A DNA stretch of 32,540 bases. Origin: a virus. The stretch lies in the IMG/VR virus record IMGVR_UViG_3300008108_000557, positions 1 to 32,540 of that record; one strand, 5' to 3'. A program made the translations under genes and the position numbers. The first letter of the stretch is position 1, and every line of letters starts with the position of its first letter. Positions 14,105-21,425 of the stretch are shown piece after piece. The notes beneath the pieces were generated by a model that was not told the origin of the DNA, made no database searches, and saw only the letters and a list, made by a program, of their open reading frames with translations.

Positions 14105-14486
14105 TTTGTAACAAATTAGTTAGTTCTTCTACATCAAATTTTAACCCTTTCAAGTTTTCTAAGTTTTCAGTTTCAAAAATACTTTTAAGTTCTTGTACTT
14201 TTAACTTAAATAATCTTTCTTTTTCTTCTCTTTCAATATTAGTTTTAATTATCTTATCAATAGATACCTCAATAGAATCAACCAAACTTAATTTATTTTC
14301 ACATACAAACGAAGTGATTAGTCTACCTTCTTTATCGTTATTTTGAAGTATTTCAACGCCTTCAGGTAATTTTTTTAACATAACCCATGACGTTGGGAAT
14401 ATCATATCAAACGTGATGTATGTCTGTAAGATTCTTACAGAATTTAAATACTTTGATGTTTTAGATACGAATTGACTATAAATCAT
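14052..14486 (-). CDS. hypothetical protein, 144 aa
   Basis: The N-terminal half is ordered (ITFDMIFPTSWVMLKKLPEG), a central helix follows, and the last 20 residues are acidic (QNEPEEDNTGVTEGAESA). No membrane span or cysteine pattern. The start overlaps the upstream gene by 4 bases. Families of this shape occur in other large phages, but I cannot name a function. Confidence 0.65.
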   Translation of the reverse strand: MIYSQFVSKTSKYLNSVRILQTYITFDMIFPTSWVMLKKLPEGVEILQNNDKEGRLITSFVCENKLSLVDSIEVSIDKIIKTNIEREEKERLFKLKVQELKSIFETENLENLKGLKFDVEELTNLLQNEPEEDNTGVTEGAESA

Positions 14487-14680
14487 GATAGTTGGTAAAT
14501 TAAAAATGTTATTATGTATGTGATGAATAATCCGTGAGTAATCGACTCAATATTTGTTATTTCAAAAGGTTTTGGTGGGTCTGATAAAAATGATTTAAAA
14601 AACCCAACCGTTAACCTAATAGTTGCTAATAGTGAAAATATAAAAATAAAAGTTGTATAAAACTCTATTTGATTAAGCAT
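14483..14680 (-). CDS. small membrane protein, 65 aa
   Basis: Two hydrophobic spans, about residues 6-28 (FYTTFIFIFSLLATIRLTVG) and 44-64 (ITHGLFITYIITFLIYQLS), separated by a short loop with DPPKPFE. The topology would suit a holin or accessory membrane protein. It overlaps the histone-like gene by 8 bases and the downstream gene by 4 bases. Confidence 0.65.
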   Translation of the reverse strand: MLNQIEFYTTFIFIFSLLATIRLTVGFFKSFLSDPPKPFEITNIESITHGLFITYIITFLIYQLS

Positions 14681-14855
14681 CTTTTTCTGACTTAGTGTGT
14701 GTTAAAATTTCTCCTCTTAGTTTTTGAGCAGCTGCTTTTAATTCTTGAGAAAGTTTTCTTGCTCTAATACCTGCAGATTTGTTTCCACTATAAAATTTTG
14801 TTGTATCTACCGATAACGCCTCAACTAAGTTTTTAATTTCTTCTAATGTTTCCAT
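14673..14855 (-). CDS. histone H1-like (Hc1-type) DNA-binding protein
   Basis: The 60-residue protein has the layout of Bacteroidota Hc1-type proteins: an N-terminal helix LEEIKNLVEALSVDTTKFY, a GNKSAGIRARK centre (about residues 24-34) and a second basic helix KLSQELKAAAQKLRGEI. Related bacterial proteins carry a similar (G)NKxAGxRARK segment and are thought to bind and compact DNA. A phage copy could help pack or condense phage DNA or interfere with the host nucleoid. It lacks the long lysine-rich tail of chlamydial Hc1. It is preceded by a 68-base AT-rich gap without a clear promoter. Confidence 0.75.
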   Translation of the reverse strand: METLEEIKNLVEALSVDTTKFYSGNKSAGIRARKLSQELKAAAQKLRGEILTHTKSEKDA

Positions 14856-14923
14856 TTTTTATTTTTTTATGTGATTTATTTTTATTTTAAAATTATATTG
14901 TTTATTGGATATGTAAATAATAA

Positions 14924-15415
14924 TTACATTATTTTCAAAGATCTCTCAAGCACTTTATAAATGTCAGTAAAGATTTCAATATCTGATTTTGTTTTATTTG
15001 AAGACTTATCAAATATTTGTCTAAAAAAATTGTCTATTTGTTCTTTTATTTTTTGATCTGGTTGATTATAGAAAACTTCAAAGAAAAAGGATTCAAAGAA
15101 TTCGGCATCATTTTCGTTAAATTTAAAATCAATAGACTCTTTGTTAAAGTTCAATATTGTTTTATTCCAACACCATTTAAAATGTTCTTTTTTTTGGTCT
15201 GTAGTCATTCCAACTTTAGTTTCTTTATTATCACTAAAATCATCACCTAAGTAAGTTTCTTTTAATAAATTTAAAAATGAAAAACAAAAATCTCTAAAAA
15301 GTTCTGTAAGTTCTGGCGTGATATTATTGGCAAGATACCAAGCATTAATGTCTTCTTTATCCATTGGTTTAGCCAACCAATCAAAAAAACGACCCATATT
15401 ATTATTAGTTTCCAT
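14924..15415 (-). CDS. hypothetical protein, 163 aa
   Basis: Acidic, aromatic, helical protein: METNNNMGRFFDWLAKPMDK at the start, then FRDFCFSFLNLLKETYLGDD and a phenylalanine-rich stretch (AEFFESFFFEVFYNQ). No membrane span or motif is recognisable. It follows the large 648-aa gene in the operon direction only after a reversal of order: it lies 41 bases downstream of that gene's stop. Function unknown. Confidence 0.7.
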   Translation of the reverse strand: METNNNMGRFFDWLAKPMDKEDINAWYLANNITPELTELFRDFCFSFLNLLKETYLGDDFSDNKETKVGMTTDQKKEHFKWCWNKTILNFNKESIDFKFNENDAEFFESFFFEVFYNQPDQKIKEQIDNFFRQIFDKSSNKTKSDIEIFTDIYKVLERSLKIM

Positions 15416-15456
15416 GTTCTAATAATAATATGGGTCTTAATAAATTGTAGGTTTAA

Positions 15457-17403
15457 TTATTGCGTTTTTTGGTTATAACCAATTAAGTTTTTCATTTTTT
15501 CCATTTCTGAAATAACTTTTTTACTTTCTTTTGACTCATCAACCGCATTTAAAACACTCTGAGCAGTTTTTTTACCTTTTTTAGATTTTAAAGTACCTCC
15601 CTCAGTTTCTTCTCCTGCTTGGTCAACAGGTTGTGTTTGTCTTTTATAGGACGCCTCTTGTTGTTCTTGGCCATATAGGTTTTCCTTATAGTTTTTGAAA
15701 AATCTATCTCCAACTTCACTTGGTACTACATTACCTAAAGGTTTCCCGTCTTCATCAAAAACCGCATTTCCTGTAGTTCTATGACCTTTTATATATTTTT
15801 CAATTTTTTCATCGTTAGGTTTAATTTCATCATAAACTAAATTAGTCATACCAGGATAAGAAAAAGCATCAATATATTCATCAACAGCATCAGATGGTGT
15901 ATATTTTTTAAGTTTTTCTTTTCTATTATCTAAGTCATAATTTCCTTCTGGAAAATTTGTTGGGTTTTCTTCATATTCTCCCTTACTCATATCTTTTAGA
16001 TAATCTTTCATTTTTTTTGTGACACTTTTAATATAGTTGTCATTTTCTTTTTTTGACCTACCTAAAGAAGATTTAAGTACGTTTTGTGCACTTGGGGATT
16101 TTGATTTTTTCTTTTCTTCTTTCACAATGTTTTCAATTATATCAACCATTTCTGATTCTGTAAAATAAAATTTAGATTCTTTTCTTAAAATTTTAAAATC
16201 TTCACCATCAATTTTATTGTTATTATTTTTATCAATTAATTTTTGTCTTCCGTATAGTTTTTCTTTTACTTCTTTCTTATTTGACCTTAATTTTTTGAAA
16301 TCCTTTCCGTCTATCTCGTCATAAGGTTTTGCTTGTTTTGCTATATATTTTTGACCTTTTGATAATTTTTTTGCCTCATACATATCACTTTTAGGTCCAC
16401 ATTCATTACACTCCTCTTCTTCAAGTTCCTCATCTTTAACTCTTTCTCTACCAACATTTCCTGAAAGTTCGGCACCTACAGTACCACCCAAACCAGCCAT
16501 GATAAGTGCGGCTTGTAATACGTCATCACCTGCCATTGTTCCCATAAAATAACCAACAACCGCAGCCAAAGTTCCAAAAACACCATAACTAATTAATTTT
16601 CCTTTTAAGTACTCATTTCTTGTAATTTCTTTTTTTCCTCGACTATCGCTATAGTCATAATATTTATAATCTTCACTAATATCAGATGACATTGTCATTG
16701 CATTCTTAATATCTTTAGCCGCTTTAGGGTTTTCTTTAAAGAAATCTACTAATTCTTGGAACTCATCAATTTTATTTAGTTTTTTAAGTTTAACCATAGA
16801 AAAGTCACTTTCTCTTTCAATATCTTCAGATTGGTTTATCCACTCTTCTTCATCGTATTCTTCATATAAATTGATATCGTCCATTTCTTCAAAATCATCA
16901 TCATCACTATAATTAGAAATTTGAAAATCGGACACTATGTTATCAATATAATCCTCAAGTTTTCTAAAATCACTATCAGATAAATTGTCAATCTCTTCTT
17001 TGTTGTCTTTAAAAAAATCTTCGATCATTTCTTCAAATTCTTCAACGTCTTCGGCGTAATCTGAAATTTCATCGATTTCATCTTGAATAAATTTAAGATT
17101 ATTTTTTACATCACTATCTTCGTCATCACCCCTAAGCAAATTTTCAATATCTTCTATAGACATCGGGCTTTTAAATTTCATTTTACCAAATCTAGGGTGT
17201 CCGTCATCCATACCACCTAGTTCATGTATATTACCTTCATACATACCACTACATTCAGAACAAACCCCTTCATACATGTTAGAACCACACTCATTACAGA
17301 TTTCTTGTTTTTCCTCAAATATTCTGCGTTTAACGTTAGAAATTTTATCTGAAATCTCTTCAGACACTACTCTATTGACAATTTTTATAATTTCTCTATT
17401 CAT
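15457..17403 (-). CDS. large multi-domain protein with zinc ribbon, two membrane spans and EF-hand; candidate virion protein
   Basis: 648 residues. It begins MNREIIKIVNRVVSEE, a leader of the kind shared by six proteins here (VxE). Cys36/39 and Cys48/51 form a four-cysteine zinc ribbon, followed by a very acidic region (about 85-200). Two hydrophobic segments lie at about 271-290 and 295-313 (TLAAVVGYFMGTMAG, ALIMAGLGGTVG). CNEC occurs at 332-335. Residues 391-402 (DKNNNNKIDGED) fit a calcium-binding EF-hand loop with acids or Asn at positions 1, 3, 5, 9 and 12. A second leader-like helix ESEMVDIIENIVKEE lies at about 416-430. The end reads MKNLIGYNQKTQ. ATATTTAT lies 5 bases before the start. 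The mixture suggests a head-internal or injected protein, but this is inference. Confidence 0.7.
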   Translation of the reverse strand: MNREIIKIVNRVVSEEISDKISNVKRRIFEEKQEICNECGSNMYEGVCSECSGMYEGNIHELGGMDDGHPRFGKMKFKSPMSIEDIENLLRGDDEDSDVKNNLKFIQDEIDEISDYAEDVEEFEEMIEDFFKDNKEEIDNLSDSDFRKLEDYIDNIVSDFQISNYSDDDDFEEMDDINLYEEYDEEEWINQSEDIERESDFSMVKLKKLNKIDEFQELVDFFKENPKAAKDIKNAMTMSSDISEDYKYYDYSDSRGKKEITRNEYLKGKLISYGVFGTLAAVVGYFMGTMAGDDVLQAALIMAGLGGTVGAELSGNVGRERVKDEELEEEECNECGPKSDMYEAKKLSKGQKYIAKQAKPYDEIDGKDFKKLRSNKKEVKEKLYGRQKLIDKNNNNKIDGEDFKILRKESKFYFTESEMVDIIENIVKEEKKKSKSPSAQNVLKSSLGRSKKENDNYIKSVTKKMKDYLKDMSKGEYEENPTNFPEGNYDLDNRKEKLKKYTPSDAVDEYIDAFSYPGMTNLVYDEIKPNDEKIEKYIKGHRTTGNAVFDEDGKPLGNVVPSEVGDRFFKNYKENLYGQEQQEASYKRQTQPVDQAGEETEGGTLKSKKGKKTAQSVLNAVDESKESKKVISEMEKMKNLIGYNQKTQ

Positions 17404-17408
17404 AACTA

Positions 17409-17416
17409 ATAAATAT
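17409..17416 (-). promoter_or_regulatory. ATATTTAT upstream motif
   Basis: The octamer lies 5 bases before the ATG at 17403, the same spacing as at 4931-4938, and fills the 21-base gap to the upstream gene. Role undetermined. Confidence 0.35.
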
Positions 17417-17424
17417 CTTTAAGT

Positions 17425-18006
17425 TTACAAATTATCGTTTAATGATGATAATATGATATTTTTTATTTTTGACTCACTTAAACCAGTTTTTAATGAGATA
17501 TTCTTAATCGATTCGTACATTGTATTTTTTTTAGGTTTTGATGTAATGTTAATAGCGTTAATATCTCCTTGATTACAGTATGGGAATGTCTTACAATCTT
17601 CTTTAACTGACACAAAACCTCCTCCAGGTATTTGAGTTTTTTTCCAAGATCTACCTTTTCCTTTTAACGTATTACCTTTCATATTTACGTCTTGAAATCC
17701 GGGGACATCGTAAGCACCAACAGAACTACTGGTCGTTGCCTCTGTGGCCTCAATTTTTTTAGGTTCATCACAAATACATTCGGATTTAACTCTATCACAA
17801 CTATCACAATACTCTTCTTCTCTAACGACTTTAACTTTTGGTCTTTTGTATTCACTTCTTGCCACATCGTCTTTAGCGAACATACTAAATGCCGGACCAC
17901 TATAAGCGCCAGCGGAAGATGCCCCTGTAGCCTCTTTTGATTCTTCTTTCTTCTTTTTTAACGCTTCAGTAATTAAAGATTCTATATACTCTTTGTTTGT
18001 TATCAT
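17425..18006 (-). CDS. hypothetical protein with duplicated EATxxSSxGAY motif; candidate virion protein
   Basis: I choose ATG 18006, which overlaps the upstream stop by 4 bases (ATGA); a start at 18033 would add only nine residues. The 193-residue protein begins MITNKEYIESLITE then A, a leader ending in IxE. A 16-residue motif occurs twice: EATGASSAGAYSGPAF (25-40) and EATTSSSVGAYDVPGF (89-104). Between them is a cysteine cluster CDSCDRVKSECIC (67-79) that could bind zinc. The C-terminal 30 residues form a basic helix (NISLKTGLSESKIKNIILSS). Low-complexity Ser/Gly/Tyr repeats of this kind are known as linkers in phage structural proteins, from memory; function is unassigned. Confidence 0.7.
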   Translation of the reverse strand: MITNKEYIESLITEALKKKKEESKEATGASSAGAYSGPAFSMFAKDDVARSEYKRPKVKVVREEEYCDSCDRVKSECICDEPKKIEATEATTSSSVGAYDVPGFQDVNMKGNTLKGKGRSWKKTQIPGGGFVSVKEDCKTFPYCNQGDINAINITSKPKKNTMYESIKNISLKTGLSESKIKNIILSSLNDNL

Positions 18007-18251
18007 TTTACATTTTTTAAGGCCGTCTGCCATTGATTCTTTTTAGTCCACAATTGGTAATAGAACTCAGTCATAATCTTAACGACTATGTCGTTTATGT
18101 CACCTCTTAGGGTTCCGTTTTTAATTTCTTTCTTTAAAATGTCAATAATAGATTTCTCATATTGTTTAACAGTGGTCGCTTTAAGGAAATCCTTAATTTC
18201 TTGTCTAGCAATATTTTCTACTTGTTTTTTATCTTGTTGTGAAAGAGCCAT
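18003..18251 (-). CDS. hypothetical helical protein, 82 aa
   Basis: MALSQQDKKQVENIARQEIK opens an almost wholly helical, basic protein ending FYYQLWTKKNQWQTALKNVK. No membrane span or cysteine. It is coupled on both sides: its ATG shares one base with the upstream stop, and its stop overlaps the next ATG by 4 bases. Unknown function within the virion/lysis operon. Confidence 0.7.
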   Translation of the reverse strand: MALSQQDKKQVENIARQEIKDFLKATTVKQYEKSIIDILKKEIKNGTLRGDINDIVVKIMTEFYYQLWTKKNQWQTALKNVK

Positions 18252-18661
18252 TATTTAAGTATTGAAAATACAGTTAATGTGGTTAACAATGCCCCACCAA
18301 TAATCTCAATGAATGCGTTTTTTGTTTTTAATTTTTTAACTTGTTTTCTTAAATCTTCATTTTGTTTTTCTACAATACCAAATTTTTCTTTTTCTTTTTC
18401 AATTTGTAATTCGTAGTTTTTTTCTTTAATCTCCATAGTCGTTATAATACTACCTTGTACTTCAACTTTCTTATTTGTTTCTGTTAATTCTTTAACGGTT
18501 AATTTATGGATTGCAGTTAAAGAATCTAATCTATTTAGATCCAATGCCATTTGTTTTGCCACCTTATAAGGAAGACAGATTGTTGTTGTATCAATTTTAC
18601 CTTTTTGAGAAAACCCAATAATAGGTAAAAATAACAATAAACTAAGTAATAATGTTTTCAT
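18251..18661 (-). CDS. secreted coiled-coil protein with C-terminal membrane span; spanin-like candidate
   Basis: Start chosen at ATG 18661 because it gives a clean signal peptide (MKTLLLSLLLFLPIIGFSQ); the frame is open to 18697 but that prefix would bury it. The 136-residue protein then has a short region with ICLPYKVAKQMALDL, a long coiled coil (about 45-112) and a C-terminal hydrophobic helix (AFIEIIGGALLTTLTVFSIL). With the adjacent 116-residue protein it makes a pair of coiled-coil envelope proteins near the amidase, as expected for spanins that disrupt the outer membrane at lysis. There is no clear lipobox Cys, so the outer-membrane form is uncertain. Confidence 0.65.
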   Translation of the reverse strand: MKTLLLSLLLFLPIIGFSQKGKIDTTTICLPYKVAKQMALDLNRLDSLTAIHKLTVKELTETNKKVEVQGSIITTMEIKEKNYELQIEKEKEKFGIVEKQNEDLRKQVKKLKTKNAFIEIIGGALLTTLTVFSILK

Positions 18662-18662
18662 A

Positions 18663-19013
18663 TTAATATTTGTATCTATCGTGAAATAATTTATCAATTT
18701 CTGAAGGTTTCATATCTGAAATCTTTTCCCCTTGTTCTTTATAATATTCTTTTATTATTGTTTTTTGATTTTGTACTTTAGCAATTGTTGAATCTATATG
18801 TGATAATTCTTTTTTATATCCTTCAATTTGTTTGTCAAGTTTTTTTTGATTTTCAATAATCAAATTAATGTCTTTGTCTAATTGTTCCAATTTATACTTA
18901 TCCAACTCTGACATTTCAGGTTTTGGTGTTGCCAAATACACGATACCATATAACAATACAACTCCTATTATTATTGCTACGGCATATTTCCAATATTTAG
19001 TTATATATTCCAT
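18663..19013 (-). CDS. membrane-anchored coiled-coil protein; inner spanin-like candidate
   Basis: ATG at 19013 follows the upstream TAA by 1 base; ATG 19025 is an alternative. The 116-residue protein has one N-terminal span (about 10-27, YAVAIIIGVVLLYGIVYLA), then a long coiled coil (PEMSELDKYKLEQLDKDINL onward) and a conserved-looking end SEIDKLFHDRYKY. This is the topology of an inner-membrane spanin (Rz type): short cytoplasmic start, one span, periplasmic coiled coil. The neighbour downstream could be the partner. The assignment rests on topology and position only. Confidence 0.65.
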   Translation of the reverse strand: MEYITKYWKYAVAIIIGVVLLYGIVYLATPKPEMSELDKYKLEQLDKDINLIIENQKKLDKQIEGYKKELSHIDSTIAKVQNQKTIIKEYYKEQGEKISDMKPSEIDKLFHDRYKY

Positions 19014-19014
19014 A

Positions 19015-19581
19015 TTATTTTTCATCAGATTTTGCAACAGTTTTCTTTCTTGTTGCTATTACTTTAGCCCATTTAGATTTAAACTTTTCATAGAAAGAAG
19101 TCAATTTATTAACTAATTCAGTTAAATTTTCATCTAACTTAATCATGTCTCCATTTATATACACACCATTATTTTCACCTATTGAGTAGAAAAATTCTAA
19201 ATCAAAATCAATAACTTTTCCACTCCATTGAACTTCGTTTGGGTACATATTTAAAACTCCAAAATCAGATAAATCAGAAACCTCACTAACAAACTCATCC
19301 ATAGTTTCTTGGAATGCGGTTTTTTCTTCAGTTGTTAATTCTACATCTTTTTTTTCTTTACCATGTAATGATAATAATCCACCTGAAATTCTGTAAGTTT
19401 TACTTTTGTCTTTTTTTACTTTTTCGGTATCAATATTTTCTGTACCATCAACTTCATATTCTGTCGAATCGTCTTTTATTTTATTTTCAATACTCTTACC
19501 CAAATTTGTTGCTTCAGGTTGCTCCATTAACATTCTAGAACGTTTAAGGAGTGTTTTTAATTCGTCGTATTCGTTAATCAT
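19015..19581 (-). CDS. hypothetical protein with leader-like N-terminus, 188 aa
   Basis: Begins MINEYDELKTLLKRSRMLME then QPEATN: a helical leader ending in LxE, like five other proteins in this window. After a polar, acidic linker (about 25-60) comes a mixed domain with YRISGGLLSLHGKEKKDVEL and NEVQWSGKVIDFDLEFFYSI, and a basic C-terminal tail (IATRKKTVAKSDEK). It overlaps the amidase stop by 8 bases. Probably virion-associated by its leader; no enzyme motif is seen. Confidence 0.65.
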   Translation of the reverse strand: MINEYDELKTLLKRSRMLMEQPEATNLGKSIENKIKDDSTEYEVDGTENIDTEKVKKDKSKTYRISGGLLSLHGKEKKDVELTTEEKTAFQETMDEFVSEVSDLSDFGVLNMYPNEVQWSGKVIDFDLEFFYSIGENNGVYINGDMIKLDENLTELVNKLTSFYEKFKSKWAKVIATRKKTVAKSDEK

Positions 19582-20170
19582 TTTCTAATAGTTCTTTTAA
19601 TAGTTTAAAATCAAATGCTGGGTTCACATCTTTATAGTAAGAATCATAATTACTTCTTGTTACAACACCTTTAAAGTTTTCAACACCATCTTGTCTTACA
19701 TTATGTCCCAAACACTCGTTTGGTATTTTAAACTTAGTACAAAGTTCTTTTATTAACATAGTAAGAGAAACAATTTGTTTATCTTCGTATTTGTCCCAAA
19801 AAAAATGACCTCTCCATTTTTTTTCGTAAACCTTTTTTTTATAAATATCACCTATCCAATTACTATACGAACTATCTAATGTATTTTTTTTTAGCCACCC
19901 AAAATTCTCCAAACAAATAATTATTGATTTTTTATCGTAATTTTCATTTTCCATGTAATTAGAATACATTTTTGGGTCTATTATATTATACACACTGCCG
20001 TCTTTACTAATAATATAGTGTGGTAAATAAGGATTTTTTTTGTTATATCTAAATCTTAATGATTGGATATAGTTTTTATAATCTCTTTTAGTATCAGAAA
20101 GTATTATTTGCGTTTTTTTCTTATTTTCCCCAATGGGGTTAAAATCTGTTAATTCGTAAAGATTTTCCAT
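19574..20170 (-). CDS. N-acetylmuramoyl-L-alanine amidase-like protein (endolysin candidate)
   Basis: Start at 20170 (MENLYELTDFNPIG, 198 residues) limits the overlap with the upstream gene to 32 bases; ATG 20218 is possible but overlaps 80. The fold pattern of type 2 amidases is visible: IILSDT, then LPHYIISKDGSVYNIID (51-52 His-Tyr and the DG turn), SIIICLENFG, the GHNVRQDG segment and a C-terminal SNYDSYYKDVNPAF. By eye alignment with T7 lysozyme the three zinc ligands (His, His, Cys) are Ser25, Asn174 and Asn183, while the catalytic-type Lys (180) is kept. So it may use another chemistry or only bind peptidoglycan. Position in front of the spanin-like pair supports a lysis role. Confidence 0.7.
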   Translation of the reverse strand: MENLYELTDFNPIGENKKKTQIILSDTKRDYKNYIQSLRFRYNKKNPYLPHYIISKDGSVYNIIDPKMYSNYMENENYDKKSIIICLENFGWLKKNTLDSSYSNWIGDIYKKKVYEKKWRGHFFWDKYEDKQIVSLTMLIKELCTKFKIPNECLGHNVRQDGVENFKGVVTRSNYDSYYKDVNPAFDFKLLKELLEND

Positions 20171-20561
20171 AACCGGATCTGTTAAGATAGGATAATTTTT
20201 TAGGTTGTGGTTGTTCAAAAACTTCTATCTTTGGTTCATTTTCAAAAACCAATTCTTGTGTGTTTTCTTCAACCGTATTCACAACCTCTTCTGGTGTGAT
20301 GTTATAATCTTCTCTTTCAAAAAGTTCTTCATCACTAATCAATTCTTTCTTATTAGATAAGTCTAATATTTTTTCTAATTTTTCTAAGTCTTCTTCAGAA
20401 GGTGAAATTGGTTTGTCCGATATTGTTACAAATTCAGGATAATTTTTATCTAATACTTTTTGTAATAACTCCAAATCTTCCTCCGTTGGTGTGTATTTTT
20501 CTTTTTGAATTTCTTCAAGTTCTATTCTTCCCGCTTCTTTACTTAACTCATCACATCCCAT
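20139..20561 (-). CDS. hypothetical acidic protein with duplicated helix motif, 140 aa
   Basis: Very acidic through about residue 110. A 17-residue unit occurs twice: TPTEEDLELLQKVLDKN (about 24-40) and SPSEEDLEKLEKILDLS (about 53-69), both starting with a helix-capping S/T-P. The end turns basic (KKLSYLNRSGYGKSLRINRF). No catalytic or membrane feature. It overlaps the upstream gene by 19 bases and the amidase by 32 or 80, depending on the start. It may be a scaffold- or adaptor-like protein; function unknown. Confidence 0.6.
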   Translation of the reverse strand: MGCDELSKEAGRIELEEIQKEKYTPTEEDLELLQKVLDKNYPEFVTISDKPISPSEEDLEKLEKILDLSNKKELISDEELFEREDYNITPEEVVNTVEENTQELVFENEPKIEVFEQPQPKKLSYLNRSGYGKSLRINRF

Positions 20562-21247
20562 CCAGACAACTCACTTATATATTTAATAGAACCTAACTCA
20601 CTTCCTTCAAGTTCTGCGGACTCCATATTTAATATATCAATATCTAATTTTGTAATACTATCATTCATTGCGTCAATACGTTTAGATACATTATCTCTGT
20701 TTTCTGTGGTAAGTTTTAATTGGTCTTCAAATGATTTACGGTTAGCATTATTTGCTCTTGTAACTATCTGCCCAGTTCTTCTATCTACTGATTGAGTTGT
20801 AGTGTTATTAGATAAACCATCACGTAATTTAGAAATGTCTTTATCTAAAATTGTTTTTTCTTTTTGAAGTTCGGTTTTAATTTCTTCAAATCTTTCTTTC
20901 TTAACTTCTATATTTCTGATTTTTTTATTATTGATTTCAAGTTTTGCGATGTTTCCTTGAAAACCTGTGCTTAATAATCCGTATATTCCAAGTGATGTAA
21001 TAAGTGATAATGTAATAAGAGCAATTGTTAGGTATATTTTTAATACCCCGTAGGTCTCTTTCCATTTATCGTGTAAGTATGTTGCAATTGCAATCTTAGA
21101 AACTTCTAAAAATCCACCCATTATAATTACAGGTATAGCTACCCCAACAAAAACTACCGATAATCCAACAACACTATAATAAGCTGCGGTTCCTGATAAC
21201 CCAAGAGCACAAAATAATAAAAACCAAGGTAAAAATTTATCTTTCAT
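20543..21247 (-). CDS. membrane protein with four spans and periplasmic or cytoplasmic coiled coil
   Basis: 234 residues. Hydrophobic segments at about 5-22, 26-48 (SVVFVGVAIPVIIMGGFLEV), 51-60 as part of an amphipathic helix, and 69-95 (IYLTIALITLSLITSLGIYG), followed by a long coiled coil (about 98-215) with a small break at TTTQSVDRRTGQIVTRANNA. Proteins of this layout are common in large phages of Bacteroidota, from memory, but without known function. It begins the virion/lysis operon; ATATTTAT lies 18 bases upstream (21266-21273), downstream of a strong terminator. Confidence 0.7.
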   Translation of the reverse strand: MKDKFLPWFLLFCALGLSGTAAYYSVVGLSVVFVGVAIPVIIMGGFLEVSKIAIATYLHDKWKETYGVLKIYLTIALITLSLITSLGIYGLLSTGFQGNIAKLEINNKKIRNIEVKKERFEEIKTELQKEKTILDKDISKLRDGLSNNTTTQSVDRRTGQIVTRANNANRKSFEDQLKLTTENRDNVSKRIDAMNDSITKLDIDILNMESAELEGSELGSIKYISELSGWDVMS

Positions 21248-21281
21248 ATCTATAAACTATAATAAATAAATATTAAAGATA

Positions 21282-21317
21282 AATAAAAAATAAAACCCCC
21301 ACTGGCGCCAATGGGGG
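21282..21317 (-). terminator. rho-independent terminator
   Basis: Minus-strand RNA pairs CCCCCATTG with the complementary CAGTGGGGG arm (21296-21317), including one G-U pair that would be a C-A mismatch on the plus strand, so the hairpin belongs to minus-strand transcripts. It is followed by TTTTATTTTTTATTT. It closes the sigma-factor transcript and separates it from the gene at 21247. Confidence 0.85.
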
Positions 21318-21425
21318 AGTGTAGTTTCATCTTAGTCATATGGACAAGATTGAGGATTTTCACCTTGGTGTCTTCAGGCACCTTCTGCCGAGTTATAAGG
21401 GTAATCTCGGTTCAACCCTTTTTTA
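21318..21425 (-). other. structured non-coding segment between sigma factor and terminator
   Basis: On the minus strand this 108-base stretch can form CCGAG (21407-21411) with CTCGG (21389-21393), GGTG with CACC around 21366-21384, ATCTT with AAGAT near 21328-21350, and then the strong terminator. GGGT and ACCC near the sigma stop offer an alternative pairing. The layout, several hairpins then a terminator then a gene, resembles a leader or attenuator of the gene at 21247, or a stabilised 3' end of the sigma mRNA. No known riboswitch class or tRNA is recognised. Confidence 0.45.

Noticed and set aside
20402-20596. Plus-strand ORF opposite the acidic-repeat gene
   Set aside because: Antisense to two overlapping coding genes and without independent support.
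21318-21425. tRNA gene, suggested by GGTTCAACCC near 21409
   Set aside because: No seven-base acceptor pairing, D-arm or anticodon arm can be built around it on either strand; the pairing found is several independent hairpins.
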